A stretch of DNA of 64,000 nt from Oikopleura dioica (Eukaryota; Chordata; Appendicularia; Copelata; Oikopleuridae): positions 14,389,001-14,453,000 of the forward strand of contig OU015567.1 of the NCBI GenBank assembly GCA_907165135.1, in the 5' to 3' direction. Below the pieces are notes generated by a model. That model made no database searches and was not told where the DNA came from. It worked only from the letters and a program-made list of their open reading frames with translations. Position 1 is the first letter of the stretch. Each line of letters starts with the position of its first letter. The translations under genes and the position numbers were made by a program. Positions 11,307-20,581 of this stretch are shown here, one piece after another.

Positions 11307-11480
11307 CTCGGTAGCCTGTGTAGAAAACCTGAGTCAGGGTCCGTAAAAGTTAAGTGACTCTTTTAATATATTTTTTAAGTGATGGTGAAGCCGATTTGCG
11401 GCTTTGTTTTAATAAAAGCCGCTACGCGGCTTTTCATAAAGAATTTCAAAGTCCTGACTCAGGATTTCTACAAAGTTCGG
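11307..11480. mobile_element. TCAG-palindrome MITE, copy 2
   Basis: Same end sequence (CTCGGTAGCCTGTGTAGAAA), CCTGAGTCAGG at both ends, and core AAAAGCCGCTACGCGGCTTT. Confidence 0.6.
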
Positions 11481-12345
11481 CAACCAATTTCAAGGGTTAT
11501 ATTCAAAATAAGTCACCCTTCCTATATCCCCTTCCGGAGGCATAATATGTACAAAAATATTAATTCAAATAAATATCAGCGCGCTAGAGTCGCTCATTCC
11601 TCTTTTTCCTCCATGTCTTCATTAGAAAATCTCTGTTCGCAAAAAGAAGAAAAACACTTGAAAAGTTGTAATGGCGCCTTGTAAAAAAAAGTCGCGGGGA
11701 GCAGCGAAGCGCAAGTTTGAGTGAGCCGCGATTTTGAGGAGTGGGCGCTCTGGCTCAGCCAATTTCGAATTGAGAAGAAAAAATAGCTTGAGCCAGGGCT
11801 TGTTTGGACAGGACGAGCACAAAAAGCCAAGGCCAATTCAAAAGCAAGGCCAAGAACAAACGAGAGAGTATATTTTTTCTGCGCTGGAAAGGGGCCAATT
11901 CTAAGAATAGACATTTTTCAATCAGCGAGCGTTTTTTGATACAGCGGCTTAGAGAGCGCGTGGGAGCCAGAAATTGCGACGATCATCGCTTCCCGTCAAG
12001 AGTCAAATTGAATAGAATCAAGACGCCAGAAAATGTATTGCCAGTGGCATCGTTATTTAAATTTATTGATGAGGAGTATTCGTATTGCATCGGAGAGACG
12101 CGAGACGATAAAAAGGGCATTGATCTTGGATGATCCAACTTTGTGACTTGTGGCTGAATTCAGCCTCATTTACAAGGCATATGCTAACTCGATCGATCGT
12201 TTTGTTTGCATGTGATCTAAGTTATGCCATTCTGGAGTGCTTATTGACCGTTTTTCAGATTGAACTCTGATTGCTTTTCTAATTATTTATTATTATTCGA
12301 TGTTCCAACAAAATTTAGTGCCAGGAATCCTGACTCAGGATCTGA
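11481..12345. other. Gene-free interval
   Basis: Overlapping frames of about 100 codons exist on both strands near 11.6-12.1 kb but show no splice structure, recognisable domain or codon preference. None is supported as a gene. Confidence 0.4.
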
Positions 12346-12510
12346 GCTCGGAAATATTTGTAGAAAACCTGAGTCAGGCTCAGAAGAGTCTAATGGAAAA
12401 GCCGCGCTAGAATCCTGAATCAGGATCTGAAGCCTGAGTCAGATCTTTACGCGGTGTTTCCGTTAGACTCTTGTGAGCCTGACTCAGGTTTTCTACACAG
12501 CTTTCCAAAC
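12346..12510. mobile_element. TCAG-palindrome MITE, copy 3
   Basis: The left end CTCGGAAATATTTGTAGAAA and right end TTTTCTACACAG are mutual inverses. The middle carries two extra TCAG palindromes, so this copy may be a composite. Confidence 0.6.
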
Positions 12511-13040
12511 CCAGCTCAGGATACTGACGATCTGATTAACCATACCGAAAACTATACTCCAAAATTTACTCTTGAGAAATTTCAAATTTGCGTAAAATGA
12601 GGCCATTTGACAGGTCAAAATGTAAACAGCGTCATGAGTAAAAGAATCTTACCTTGGTTCGGTATCTTCCTTGAGTAAACTCTCTTTTATCCTTTTTACA
12701 ATATCTCTTTTATTCCCTTCCCAAACGGAGCTGGTTCGATTTCTGTTTTTAATTTCAATATTTACTCGCTTGGATTGAATGTCGCCAACGTAACACTCAA
12801 TATAGCTCGTAGCTCGGGATTGCTCTTGATTTTCAAAATTGCTCGTTCATGGGTAAAATGAGTGGAAGGGAAAAAGAGTGTCTGGAAATATACCCTCGAA
12901 CCAAACCACACGAGTGGTCGTTTCAAGTGATCCCCTCGATGAATGTTCAATCATCTTCGGTTTCTCTTATGAATCATCTTCAGAAAGACTTCCTTTTTTA
13001 GAAAAGGAAGAAAAAGAACGGTCTTTCTTTGATTTATACA

Positions 13041-13378
13041 TAGGCCTCGGACGTAAAAAATCATCACCACCAGCCGGTCTTCGTACGTTAACAAGACTCT
13101 AGTCTTCATTCCTAGCCTAGCTCATTCGAAAGCTCTTAAAAAGGGCTTTCTATTGGGCTTATAAAAAAACTGGGCCTTGTCCTCTTTTTTTGAGATATTT
13201 GATTTTTAAAGTAAGCTTCGAAAAATATTTTTCGAAATAACTCGTCACAGAAAGGGAGGGCCCAGTTTTTTTTATCGGTCAAATAGAAAGCCCTTATCAA
13301 GAGCTTTCGAATGAGCTCACTCCTGTTCCCGTACGATGACCGGATGGTGAAAATCGTCTTTTTTACGTCCGAGGCCTA
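13041..13378. mobile_element. 338-bp MITE with 8-bp target duplication (hAT-type)
   Basis: Terminal inverted repeats start TAGGCCTCGGACGTAAAAAA. Flanks are an identical 8-mer TTTATACA at 13033-13040 and 13379-13386. The interior is an extended imperfect palindrome around CATTCGAAAGCTCTT. Size and duplication length fit a hAT-derived MITE whose ends differ from those of the 2.83-kb element. Confidence 0.75.
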
Positions 13379-13663
13379 TTTATACAAAAAAATTTCCCAC
13401 TTCCAAAAGCACTAAAAGGTCTAAGTAGGTATGCATACCTTTGAAACGCTGCAACAGCCCCTTTTCTCTACTTTTTCGCCGCCGCCAAAGTAAAAAAGAT
13501 TTTTGGTAATGCCCGATGGTAATTATTAACGAAGCATAAATAGTACACAAAACAACTCACATAACAAACAATTTTGTTCCATATCGCTTCCTACACTACT
13601 GCAATTTGCGCTCATTGTTTTTTTCCCTAGACCGTCATTTTTGCCATGAACCGCATTATTTCA

Positions 13664-13700
13664 GACCCTGACTCAGGGTTTATACACAGGTTCCAGAGCT
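13664..13700. repeat. TCAG-palindrome MITE, solo end (copy 4)
   Basis: A single terminal segment (ACCCTGACTCAGGGTTTATA then ACACAGGTTCC) has no partner end nearby. It looks like a truncated copy. Confidence 0.5.
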
Positions 13701-13820
13701 CATCTCTTTGAATTTTACAATTTGTGAATTGGTATAATTGCTACTAGAATAATACAGTGAGAAACTTGCGAACTATTGAGCAGTGACGTTATTAATAAAT
13801 TTAACTTGCTAGAAAAACGG

Positions 13821-15023
13821 TTATTTTTCCAGAATACTATTCGGCACATCGGACGCCCGGACTTCTTTCCCGTTGACGAAGAGCGTCTTGCCGTTCCACT
13901 TGATCGTTTTGTTCTCTTTCTGCGCCTAATTAACTGTTAGAAGACAAGTTAATGAAATATTATCGCCCGGAACGAAGCGATAATTAGACTGCGCAGAAGA
14001 ATCGAGTTAGAATCGAGTCCTTACCAGTTTTGCGTAAGCTTCTAGTTTCGCATTATCGTGGATTTGCTTGAGCGTGAGATCTTCTCTGATCTCGAACTGG
14101 GCAGGAAGCACTTTTCGTTTGTAGAAAATTCTTGTTTTGTCTTTCCAGCGCTGGAATTTGACGAGAATGGGTTTCGGATTCGATTTTCCGTCATCGTGCC
14201 GCTAGAATTTCTTTGAGAATCGAGGTTTCTTATGACTGGACTCGGCAGTCTGAGTCAGGTTCTGAAGAGGCTATTATAAAAGCCGCGTAGCGTTCTTCAG
14301 AGCCTGACTCAGGTTTTCTTCGAGCCTATTTTATGAGAGAAAGCTTCTTTACCTCGCAGTATTCGATGTCTTTGTCTTTCAAGTCGATTTCCATTTTTGA
14401 AACAAGAAGCTGGCGAACTAATTTTTCAGGATCTTCTTCTGGTCCTTCTTCTGCGAGGCCGAAAAACAGCAAGTTGTATTTCTAAAATTGGCGACGATAA
14501 AGAAGGGATGAGTGGAAAAAAAAACAATTAGCAGACGACGCAAGGCCGACTTACCTTTGTGTATTGCTCGAGGACGTCAATCTGATTATCGTGACTTGAG
14601 ATAGAGAGTCCCGTCTTGTTAGTGTCGAGCGAAAGCTGAAGTTGCTCGTCTAAGAGTCGCTGCTGCGATTCCTGCATCGCCTCAACGCTTTTGATAATGG
14701 AGTCTACTTGTCGATCGATCGCGTTTTGCCGTTCTAGGTTACAAGTTCAAAATTCTAACTTTTACTTCAAGGGTTATTTTATCGACAATTTTCAAGCGGT
14801 TCATTTTTTCGAAGGAATAATTGAGTCTGACCGAAGCTCGTTCAGAATAGCTTATGTAGTCAACAAATTGAAAAGAACCAGACTTGAAAGAGAAAAAAGC
14901 CGCGTTCTTAGAATTCACAGGGGGCACTGTATTACCTGAAAGATAAAGGACCATGGCGACAAAGAGAACTGCCAGAAACAAAAGCGGCCTGACGAGGGTG
15001 GCGACTGAGACCTGCCGAAACAT
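13821..15023 (-). CDS. Membrane-anchored protein with L1 ORF1p-like RNA-binding region
   Basis: Exons (minus): 15023-14936, 14733-14555, 14481-14353, 14201-14025, 13925-13821; all phases agree. The protein has a short N-terminus, one transmembrane helix (LLFLAVLFVAMVLYL) and a Gln/Glu-rich helical stretch likely to form a coiled coil. An RRM-like region follows (NLLFFGLAEE, then KPILVKFQRWKDKTRI), and then a C-terminal part (EIREDLT, WNGKTLFVNG). Coiled coil, RRM and C-terminal domain in this order resemble LINE-1 ORF1p and its invertebrate relatives. Here the region is split by host-like introns and fused to a membrane anchor, so it is probably a host gene rather than an active element. The function is unknown. 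The second-last intron holds a TCAG MITE. Confidence 0.65.
14240..14325. mobile_element. TCAG-palindrome MITE, copy 5 (intronic)
   Basis: This short copy lies in the intron 14352-14202: CTCGGCAGTCTGAGTCAGG, core AAAAGCCGCGTAGCG, then CCTGACTCAGGTTTTCTTCGAG. Confidence 0.55.
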
Positions 15024-15421
15024 CTCTTACGACGTTTTCTTTTCTTGCTTTTCGTGAACTATCTCTGCATCGATAAGGCAAAAGCTAATTACTGACTAAA
15101 ATGCGGCTGAAATGAGGATTTCGGAGATGTGGTCGGCGACCATGTTTGCCAGAAACTCGCGAACTTGCCCGAGGGAGGATCGCACGGGCCAACGATTTAC
15201 GAGTTCTTGAACCTTTCATGCAACGTAGGGGTCAATTCTGCCGTCCATTTATGGGCGGAACGAGTTTTAACAGGGGCCGTGATTTATGAGATTCGAAACA
15301 AAGAAAATGGAGAATCGCTGACGAGAAAAATAGCGTTTTTTCTGGCCATTTAAAAAGTAGATGTGAGAGTTTATTGTCAATTCGTGTGAGGAAAAAATGC
15401 CATCGCTCGAAGAAGGGTAAG

Positions 15422-16601
15422 TTAGGGGCAGCTTTTGTCGACCATGTCGTAAAGGACTCCTTCCAAAGACAGTTGAGAAACATCAATGGGAGCATCACTG
15501 GCGGGCACTTGTCCTCGATCTTGGGCCAAAAGATCATCTTGGGTACTGGAGAAAAGTGGAGGAGAAAGTGGAGGGGTAGCGTCGTCGTCGGTTTCCTGAA
15601 ACTCGACGGTGCTTTCATCACTGGTCTCATTTCCAAGCCTGGAATCCCAGTCATTCCAGTAGTTCCAGCTCACTTGACTGAGAGATTGAGAAGCTGGAGG
15701 AGTCTGCGCTGCTTGCGGTTCTTTTTCTTCTTCATCTTCATCGGATAACAATTCATCGTCGTCGTCCAATTCAGCTGGAATCGCCAACGAAGGAATTTCT
15801 AACTCTCGTAGACGCTTCTTCTCGTTATCAGTTGTCGATTCTGATTCGGAGAGCATTTTTATGTGCTCTTGCCAGATCTCCTGAAAAAGTAAGTTTCAAA
15901 ATCGTAACAAGAATCAAGAGGCGTTACCTTGAATTTGTCATCTTTCGCAAGAAGTTCTTCCTTGCTCTCGTCAAAGTCCCTGATTGGCATCCAGAGAAGA
16001 TCTCTTATGTCTCTTAGATCGTCGTCGTCCCCTTCGTGCTCAGAAAGACATTTCTGATGGAGGAAAAAGAGGTCTTTGTGAGTGTAAGGAAGCTCTTCAA
16101 TCTCCAGATTCCAGGGAATGACGATCCCTTCTTTCAACATCTCCATCGCGCGGTCCATGATGTCTTCTTCGTACTTGATCAATCGCTTTACTATCGCAAA
16201 GAGCTCCACCATTTGACTGCCCCAGATACCTTGGCCCGGGTTCGTAATGACTCCATGCTGAGCCATAGCTCTCTGGAGAATGTCTCTGTGGGCACATGCG
16301 ATGCCTTCCTCAGACTCTTCATATTCATCTCCGCTAAGCCTTGCTTCCTCTTCGTCGTCTTCTTCGTCTTCCTCGATTCCTTCGTCTTCTTCGTCTTCCT
16401 CGACTTCTGAAATGACTATTTCTGCCTCGTTGCTATTGTTAGTTTCAGGGCCGAAAAGCTGAAGAAATGTCAAAAAATAGTTTGGAGAAGTTTTACTCTT
16501 ACATGATCAAGAATAAACTTGTCCACTTCGAAGCGCACTTGTGAGTCTATATCAACGATCGGCAGCGATCGATGCAGCGCAGCAAAGTCGAAAGAAGTCA
16601 T
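15422..16601 (-). CDS. Acidic protein of unknown function
   Basis: Three exons (minus): 16601-16503, 16458-15928, 15880-15422, all phase 0, encode about 362 residues. The family was not recognised. The N-terminus is folded-looking (SFDFAALHRSLPIVD). A run of Glu/Asp follows (residues about 45-90), then a helical segment rich in I/L/M (QMVELFAIVKRLIKYEEDIM). The C-terminal half is disordered, with SP, PP and acidic patches. A nuclear regulatory or adaptor role is possible but not shown. The start was chosen as the ATG directly upstream of the first in-frame donor. Confidence 0.65.
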
Positions 16602-16956
16602 ATTCTCCCCCTCTCTCTTGTCTAAAGAATTTTGTATAAAACGACTTGTTGAAGTGAATTGGTGTTTATTGAAGTGCAATCGGCAGTTTTTCCGTTTAGA
16701 ATTTTGGATGCTGCGGAATTTTATGTTTGGCAAAACATTCAAGTTGGGTCAGTAAAAAATAAAAGAAAACGCAGAGAAGGGAGATAAGAAAGAGGTCAGT
16801 AAGGAATTATTTTAGGAAGTTTGGAATTTCTGAAAAATGAACGTCGAATGAATCGAGTTACTGTAACAAGGCGGATTGAAACAAGTTTAAATAGTAATAG
16901 TTTTTTCTGAAGCATGCTTTTGGGATAGAAAAAATCAGGAACAGTGAAGATGAAGA

Positions 16957-19900
16957 CTAGTTGTCAGCCATTTTGACAAGGATAGGGACGATCTGCTCGA
17001 AGGTGGGTCGCTTGGAAGGCTCGTCTTTCATGCAGATTCTGATGACTTCCGCCATATTTGGAGTTATGCCGTTTGGAATGCGCACGCGCTAGAAATCGAT
17101 CAGAAATTTGGAAAATCGACCGCCGTCTTACCAAGTTTTCATGGGCAACTTGGATACCAATTTGCATTGATGAAAGATCTGCGAAAGGAATCTCGTGAGT
17201 GACCATTTCCCAAAGAACGATGGAGAAGCTCCACATGTCCGCTTTCTGAAATGACAGTATGAAAGCCGCAACCGCGCTCTGATCCGTACCTTTCTATTGT
17301 AATCATTTCCTTTGGGTGAGATAGGAGCGAGAGCTTCGGGAGCCATCCAAGCGGGATCGTAGATCTATTCAAGATTTTTAACTCTCGGAAGAATGACAAT
17401 TTGTCACCTTATCATTTCCCTGGATTGAAAAGTCGGAGCTTGCCAGATCAAGCCTAGCGTTTTGCTCACCATCGATAACGACATGCTTCGAGTTCAGCCG
17501 AAATCTTGGAGAGGATCCTGGCTAAAAGACGAAAAATTGTTGACCCTGAAAGTGAGAAGGAAAATACCTGCATGTCATGCAAGAACTTCATCCCTCGCGC
17601 AATATCAACGGCAAACTTTTTAATCGCATTGTTGTCCACCACCGGGATTCCCTTTCCTCCGTGCAAGACCGAGTTCAGCGATCCAACAGGCATCCATTGT
17701 GAAACAATCGCAAGCGTTGGAGGGTTCTAAAAGTCTTAATTGAAACCGGAAATCGGCTCTAAGCGAGCTTGAAATCTGGTCAATCTGTCTTCCGGCCTAG
17801 CGCGCGCCGGGGGCCGAGTCTCTGGACAGACTTTGCCTGGCGGGGCGCGCCAGTCTCGATTTTACGCTCGTTGTCGCTCTTGATCAAAATTGCTCCATAT
17901 TTAAAGATCCCGAAGTCTTCCAGAAAATCAGAAAAATAAAAATAATGTTTATCTTCAAACTTTTCAAAGCCTCGCTCGAAAGGCTCTTCAAAGAAGAAGT
18001 CGAAATCGGCCTAGAGCACTTGATCCTCTTCGCTGCCAAGTGCGGCATATGCCTGACGCTTCAAGATGTCATGATAGGATCGGTCAAAATAGAAGACCTA
18101 GTGCACTCGCTGAAGGAAATCAAGGCGCTAGAAGACCCCGTGATCATTCGAGCGCTGACGGAAACCATGTGTTTCATCCCTCCAGCTGGCCTCGCCCCTC
18201 AGCAGCGCAAAAATCTATCGACTTTGCTGAATCAAGAAATTCAACGCGAAATGTCTGATCTCTTGAACACCTCTGACTACTGTTCCGATCTCGAGGAGAC
18301 TTATTAATAATTTTTCCCTGTAAATACAAGAGTACCTGAATTTTGCTGACGATTCCAAGGGCAGGAAGGAGATTTTGATGGGAGAAAATTCGTGTTTTCG
18401 CGTATTCTTCTTGGAATTCGCGAAGATGCCTCGAAGAAAGAGCCAAAGGTTTCTGAGGCAAATAAGGGATGAATCCTCAAATTGAAGAGATAGTCTTACA
18501 TTATCATTGTCAGAGTCGACAGTAAGCGATCTCGGTAAAATGAGGATCTTTACTAAAACGTCGGAATCGTTCCATTTGCCTTTGAGAATGCTGTAGGACT
18601 TTGTGTCTTCCAGGCGAGCTTTGATGTTGAGTGCTTTCATGTCCAGATCGTTGTGTTTGTCCTGTAGTCGAAAAGTATGAGGTCTGAAAGAAGGAATTGA
18701 AGCAGTTAAAAAGGGAGGAGAGCTTACTTTGCCGTTCCAAGCCATGTTTTCGACTGATACGGGATTCTGTCGACACTCTCGTCGAGAGGCTTAGATTGAG
18801 ATGCAAAATGAGATCATCTGATTGGTCAAAAGAAAGTTAGATCGCAGAGAGAAATAATGTTCAAAGGGGGATTGAATTTACGACGATTTACGAATCACTT
18901 CAAAGTTCTTGAGCTGCCGGTAGAATTCAGAATCGATCAAAGCCAGTTGACGAAAAATCTTCATCGATTGCAAAGAGCGGCGCATCCCGACTTAGGAAAG
19001 CCAGCTTATAAATTTCTCGAATGAAGAGTTTTTAGGGGGTTCAGTTGATGAATCGGCGAGAATCAACTCGGCAGCTGGGATAATTCGATCCGCTCATCTC
19101 AGAGGCCTTCATCTTTTGGAATTACGAGGCGTGACGTTTGATGAAAATGCTTCCCAACCACCTAATGATTATGGTTCAATTTTTACGAAAAAACAGTTAG
19201 TTAGTTCGATCTTGGGTCAATTTTATCAAAAAACAAATCTCGTAGTTCATTTCCTGCTGTGAGGTGCCCCTAAGTGGCGCCCTCTTTTGGAAGATGGATC
19301 ACAGATTATAATGGACAATACCAAGTTCACGATAAATGAAAAGTTATAAGTTGTAAAATGAAAGCAAAATTGTTTGCATATATTCGTCGCCTTGTCTATT
19401 AAACCAGATAAAGAATTTCTCTTTAACATGATGGAAATCAACGAGGACCTCGACGACTGCTCTTCAATCGACCAAGTGAATGTTATCAAATCAGAAAATG
19501 AAGCGGCCGTTGAAGACCTCGTAGAAAAAATATCATCTTCTTTCGACAATGAAGACTTTGAACGCGCTCTAGAACTGCTGCAGCACATGAAGTACCGCGA
19601 GCGACTTGCAAAGCGCGTCGAGAAAAAAATCGAAAGTTTCTAATAAATTCGAAAATACAACTCATTCCTGATCCATTTGCTGTGCTCTAGCTTTCAACTC
19701 GGTCGCAAGAGCACGTCTGGCTTTTTCTAGCGGCGTTTGTCCGTATTTATTCTCCAGAAGGAGCTTTGCACCATTTTCAAACAGCAGGATTGCAAGTTCC
19801 CTAGACAAATGTTCGGTTTCATGGATTTTCATTTATAGAATAAACATGGTAACATTTACAGAATTCTACCGATAGTTGCCAAAGCAAGCGTAGTGCAGGG

Positions 19901-20327
19901 GGCTATTTCCGTGCTCATTTCGCTCATTTAGCAGGGACAGCGTCGTTTTGTGCCTCATAAGGGTCTTGGCAATTTCCAGATGACCACATTGGCAGGCATT
20001 GTGAAGAGGAGTATCGTCTCCTCGGTTCTTGGCAGAGACACGGGCTCCCCGGTCAAGCAGCAGTTCTACAACTTGTTTGTGGCCGTATCTAGCCGCCCAG
20101 TGTAGGGGAGTGAACCAGTGATCATCGACCTGTAAGAGAACAGTAACGACTGCATTGAAGATTTGTGATGTTACCTGGTTCACATCGTTTTCAGTATTAT
20201 CTAGCCAGAGTTTTATGCTCATGACACTGTCGCCCTTCTTCGAAAGGTGGAAAATGTCTGCTGGTTGTTGTGCTTCCATCATCGCCATTTTGACTATTTC
20301 TACTCTAGGATCAAAAATCAGTTGCAT
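16957..20327 (-). CDS. ilk: Integrin-linked pseudokinase
   Basis: ILK is the scaffold of the ILK-PINCH-parvin complex at integrin adhesions. Exons (minus): 20327-20175, 20129-19870, 19800-19668, 18789-18733, 18661-18500, 18452-18336, 17726-17568, 17521-17408, 17364-17290, 17245-17132, 17088-16957. Ankyrin repeats come first ([50 protein letters not shown]), then the linker VDRIPY and a kinase fold with [36 protein letters not shown] and [13 protein letters not shown]. The HRD and DFG positions are degenerate, as in vertebrate ILK. Frame requires a GA-AG intron (19667-18790) and probably a GC-AG intron (18732-18662). Two introns contain genes on the opposite strand. An internal ATG nearer the ankyrin region could also be the start. 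Confidence 0.92.
17945..18307 (+). CDS. Orphan 120-aa protein nested in an ILK intron
   Basis: A single uninterrupted frame fills most of the ILK intron 18335-17727, on the opposite strand. The protein is mostly helical, begins [14 protein letters not shown], has conserved-looking patches such as [16 protein letters not shown] and [12 protein letters not shown], and ends in an acidic tail. It was not recognised. A TATA-like stretch (near 17897) and a GC-rich patch (17790-17860) just upstream look like its promoter. No intron is seen. The level of support is the open frame, composition and placement. Confidence 0.5.
   Translation: MFIFKLFKASLERLFKEEVEIGLEHLILFAAKCGICLTLQDVMIGSVKIEDLVHSLKEIKALEDPVIIRALTETMCFIPPAGLAPQQRKNLSTLLNQEIQREMSDLLNTSDYCSDLEETY
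18857..19643 (+). CDS. hscb: HSCB, mitochondrial iron-sulfur cluster co-chaperone
   Basis: HSCB is a J-protein that delivers ISCU to the mitochondrial Hsp70. Exon 1 (18857-18995) encodes the J domain with HPD (RAAHPDL). Exon 2 (19036 to about 19190) carries DESARINSA and [10 protein letters not shown]. The last exon (about 19350-19643) has the HSCB C-terminal helical hairpin ([27 protein letters not shown]). Intron 1 (40 bp) starts GA and ends AG. The second junction is not settled: several donor and acceptor pairs fit. The whole gene lies antisense inside the 0.88-kb third intron of ILK. The start is the ATG just before the J domain; no clear mitochondrial presequence is visible. Confidence 0.85.
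19642..19647 (+). terminator. Poly(A) signal overlapping the HSCB stop codon
   Basis: The sequence TAATAAA merges the HSCB stop with an AATAAA hexamer, about 20 bp before the ILK splice donor on the other strand. Confidence 0.55.
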
Positions 20328-20581
20328 TTTGCTGTTGTTAAACGTTTTCTTATCAGTAAGTGTAATTTCTGGAAGACAGAATGAATCATGCAGCTAAAAC
20401 TGTAAGGCGTAATGGTGAGTAGGTGGTGGTAAGGTCACTTTGAATAGAGAAAAACGAGCACTAGAATTGCAGAAGGCCACGATTGAACTAAATGTTTCTA
20501 AGAGTACGTTCATTCGATGTTCATTTTGAAGATCAAATATTGAAATCTCGTAGACTACTTTAAGGAGAGCACAGAAGGTGT

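Noticed and set aside
11804-12133. 109-codon plus-strand frame between MITE copies
   Set aside because: No recognisable domain, overlaps equally long frames on the other strand, and lies in a repeat-rich block.
15374-16462. Ser-rich and other plus-strand frames opposite the acidic protein
   Set aside because: Antisense of acidic codon runs (GAA/GAT) reads as Ser/Phe; no independent splice structure.
19662-19668. ILK ankyrin part ending at an in-frame TGA as a separate short gene
   Set aside because: Using the GA donor just before this TGA joins in frame to the VDRIPY linker and kinase fold exactly as in vertebrate ILK.
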